Origin: Enoplosus armatus
Lineage: Eukaryota > Chordata > Actinopteri > Centrarchiformes > Enoplosidae
Assembly: GCF_043641665.1 (NCBI RefSeq)
Contig: NC_092183.1
Location: 1,226,001 to 1,290,000, forward strand
Direction: 5' to 3'
Length of the DNA stretch: 64,000 bases
Shown here: in pieces, positions 61,194 to 64,000 of the stretch
Layout of the letters: each line of letters starts with the position of its first letter
Numbering within the stretch: the first letter of the stretch is position 1
Notes under the pieces: model-generated
Told to the model about the DNA's origin: nothing
The model's input: the letters and a program-made list of their open reading frames with translations, nothing else
Database searches by the model: none
Made by a program: the position numbers and the translations under genes

Positions 61194-64000
61194 CTGCATG
61201 AGTGAAAGCAACTCACGGTGAGAATCTAGAAAAACAACGATGGGAAAAAAGAATCACCTTCAGTATCATTAAGAAAAATCAAATGTCACCGAGAGCAGCC
61301 AGTGAGCCGCCTTTCTAGTCCGACTCATGAATATGTGTCACGTTATTAAAACAGCCAGAGCTACAGGAGCTACTGTTAAGGACACTGACATCAGAACTGT
61401 CTTCTAGTTCGATCATATTTGGCTGCTTCAAAGTTCACAAGAATGATTCCAGACAAACCGAGGATCCAGTTTCTCTCCACCAGTGCGGAGACGACTCTGA
61501 AGCAGCATTTACATTTTCATGCAGGGAAATGAAATTTAAAATGTCTTATTAATTGTTTTTGATCTGGAAACACACGTCACCACAAAAGCAAAGCAATAAA
61601 AAGTAACAAGCGACGCAGAAAACCACTCAGCGGCTCAGGAACCGACACAGCTGACATTAATTGGCTTAATTACTTCAACTTGTAGAACAGACGGAGTGAA
61701 CAGAAAAGTGCTGCATATGTTCCAAACATGGCAGAACATTCAGACTTCATCATTAGGAAGTAAATAAATGAAGGTCTGTGATGAGAAAACTGCATTTTAG
61801 CTGATCAAGTGAAGTGTTTTCATCTTATAACTGCAAACACTATTTTGGCAATTTGCTTTTTGGGGTTTCAGAACAAAGTCTGCTGCAACTGTTGGATCAT
61901 TTAATAGATTTCTGAGTCATTAGTGTTAATGATGTACTGAGGAAGCCTCAGGCTGCAGAGGAGAGGCACGCATCAAAATAGCTCCCTGAATTATGTTATT
62001 AACAATCTCTATGTAAATATGTCAGCTGTTTGTTTCCCAGTTGTCATGGCAGTCTGCAATTAGGCTTTTAAACAGTATTAATTTGATGTTACCCAACACA
62101 TCAAATAGCTTCAAACATGAGATACTGTGGTTCTGTTACCTGGCTGGTAATGAGACATGTAAACACAAACATTATAAAACTGGTCAATTTGTTCTTGTTG
62201 TTGGAACAAAGCTCGTTAACTCAAACACTGCAGGGGGTCCCATTAAAAATCATCAGTGTGTTACTAAGTGTCTCAGTCCCGTCTCACTTCCTGTCTGTGG
62301 CTCTCAGCTCTCAGCCCATTGGTTCCTGCTGAAGACGCCAGTCTTTAAAGACTCCTCACAAACACATAGTTTCATTCCCTCCAACAGCTTTATCAAACTA
62401 ACAGCAGGAAATAGTGCATCTGTTGGGGACTATTTTCAGCGGCGGATGAATCCACATGTGGTGCTCCAGTGAGTGTTTGGGGCAGCAGGACGGTGTGTGA
62501 GGGACTGTGACTCTCCTCAGAGTTAATACCTGATCACATTCATCGGTTGTCAAAACAACGTAAAGACAAACTCGTACATTCAGCCTCCTTCCATCCAACC
62601 CAACGTGCTTCAGCTGTAATTATCATTATTAGGCTCCAGATTAGAGATCAGATGTGTGTTTGACATCAGGACCGTCGTCACTCAGAGACACAAAATCTTT
62701 TCAGGTCGGGAGCTGAACGCCACATGTGACAGCTCTGAACTTATTACCAGTATCTGTGCCAGTATCTGTGGCTCCCAGTGTCACTACGAGCTGAAGCTTC
62801 CTTTAAATACCAGATAAAATTAATTATTTATCTACTCTTGACCATGAAAACTGGGATCTTCAGCAAAGAACAATAAAACAATGAAACTCCATTTTGTTAT
62901 ATATATAGTTGAGGGGAGGAGTAGCTCTTCGAAACCTCATGGAAGTTTAATATTTCATGGATGAAGTATTTTTAATGTTCACCTCCATTCTCATTCCTGA
63001 GTAGGAATAATTGGTTGAACCAACAGGAATGGTGCCAGAATGACAACCCCGGTTGATTAAAGCTGGAATTTTCCTTCAGACGCCTCCTTTGAGACAAAAG
63101 CTAAATGATGAGGCTGAATTCTTTCAGCAGGGTGTTAGCTGCTGTGATCATAGCTCTGGGAAACACTTATCTGTATTATTAAGCTGTAATAACTGTGATC
63201 GTCAAGCTCCAACGTGCCTCCGCCTCGCGTCTCTTGCAGCAGAGAGGCCGAGCCTTTTCCTCCCAGCAGGTATGAACCAGCACATCGGTATTCTGTTACC
63301 ATGCCAGTGCAAACAACAGACAGCAGCTATACTGCAGCATCGCGAGACACCTGACAAACCTTTCGCCATCAGGGGAGGGGGATGGGACGGACGATGAAGT
63401 GGGAAACAGCTTTAAAACCACTCTGTTGAGCCTGAACCGTCCAGAAGGTCATCTGTCACGCTGTCCTCTGACTCTGATCCGCCGTCTCAGGAATGAATCT
63501 GAATCAGCGTCAATTAAAGTCATCACTTTCTCTCCATGTTGCAACAGAGAAGTCAGTCACATCCGCTCTGCTTTTGTGGTTCAACACAAAGCATTTACAT
63601 CTAGGTTCAGGAATTCTTCCCTAAATCTCCTCCCTTTCCTGGGAAAAATACCTGCAGGATACCCGGGGCATCGATCTAGTCTGCACCTGAGGGCTCGCTT
63701 ACTGAAGAACGCCACGTGGACTGAAACAAAAAGTGTGATAACATGCGTTTAAGTAACAGTTCAGTAAGCTGATGTCTTAAGAAGAAACCTGGTTTCTGTG
63801 ATCAGGGTAGAGAATTGGAGAACGCTGATTTCTTATTTCTGGCCGTGTGTCCAGGCAGGTAACCGGGTCTCTAACCAGCTGGATGCATGTGCACATTCAT
63901 TTCATTCATGTCACTTTTTACAGTGACTGTCAAATAAAACGTCTTCTAAATGATTCCATCCAAAGTCAGAATGAAACTGAAACTAGAAGTCTAGAACCTC

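Larger units (their letters stand above)
58600..64000. other. Terminal region with no supported gene
   Basis: Contains CA microsatellites (59424-59452, 59551-59599) and a CAA repeat (61161-61193). A short frame at about 58606-58690 encodes a hydrophobic stretch (VYGIIFICYLTLVVYL) after a cccag acceptor-like site but has no recognised family or partner exon. The segment from about 61900 to 63750 is free of obvious repeats. Open frames of 114-143 codons there show no domain features. Confidence 0.4.

Noticed and set aside
62041..63752. Frames of 114-143 codons near the right end
   Set aside because: Composition is non-coding-like, with no domains and no consistent exon structure.

Overview
The window looks like genomic DNA from a ray-finned (percomorph-type) teleost. 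Coding exons are separated by GT-AG introns. There are many CA/GT microsatellites, long minisatellites and remnants of teleost-type mobile elements (hAT, Tc1/mariner, BEL/Pao, a GIY-YIG/Penelope-like scrap, a tRNA-derived SINE). The protein families are vertebrate. All exon structures below are my own splice-site readings without transcript support, but each complete model gives an integral number of codons and matching phases.

Layout. (1) 1-3047 (+), 6048-12824 (+), 25196-31381 (-) and 35993-40373 (-) carry four members of a GIMAP/AIG1-type GTPase cluster: two forward copies on the left, two reverse copies on the right. Each copy has one large exon encoding two or three AIG1-type G domains followed by a long charged coiled coil. 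Small 5' exons (a short ATG exon, then 60-nt exons that start and end in phase 1) precede the large exon. (2) 15307-18930 (-) is an intact 375-residue actin gene with eight coding exons and a CArG/CCAAT promoter, lying between the two GIMAP pairs. (3) 45705-47371 (+) encodes a RING finger protein with a C-terminal membrane segment (RNF183/RNF223/RNF225 group). (4) 54747-58369 (-) encodes a 443-residue coiled-coil protein that I read as CFAP157-like, a motile-cilium/sperm-flagellum family. The rest is intron, UTR, satellite and intergenic DNA. The last about 5.5 kb show no gene I can support.

The GIMAP cluster is the most interesting part. The middle G domain is almost identical in all four copies even where the first domain is quite different, which suggests gene conversion or unequal exchange. 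Copies 1 and 3 end in a CaaX prenylation box, whereas copy 2 ends in a hydrophobic tail anchor, so closely related proteins seem to have swapped their mode of membrane attachment. Copy 4 has lost most of its only canonical G domain and carries a 5-bp microsatellite slip that cuts off its prenylated tail. GIMAPs are known in vertebrates as lymphocyte GTPases that form membrane-bound scaffolds. The actin, RING and CFAP157-like genes look like unrelated neighbours.
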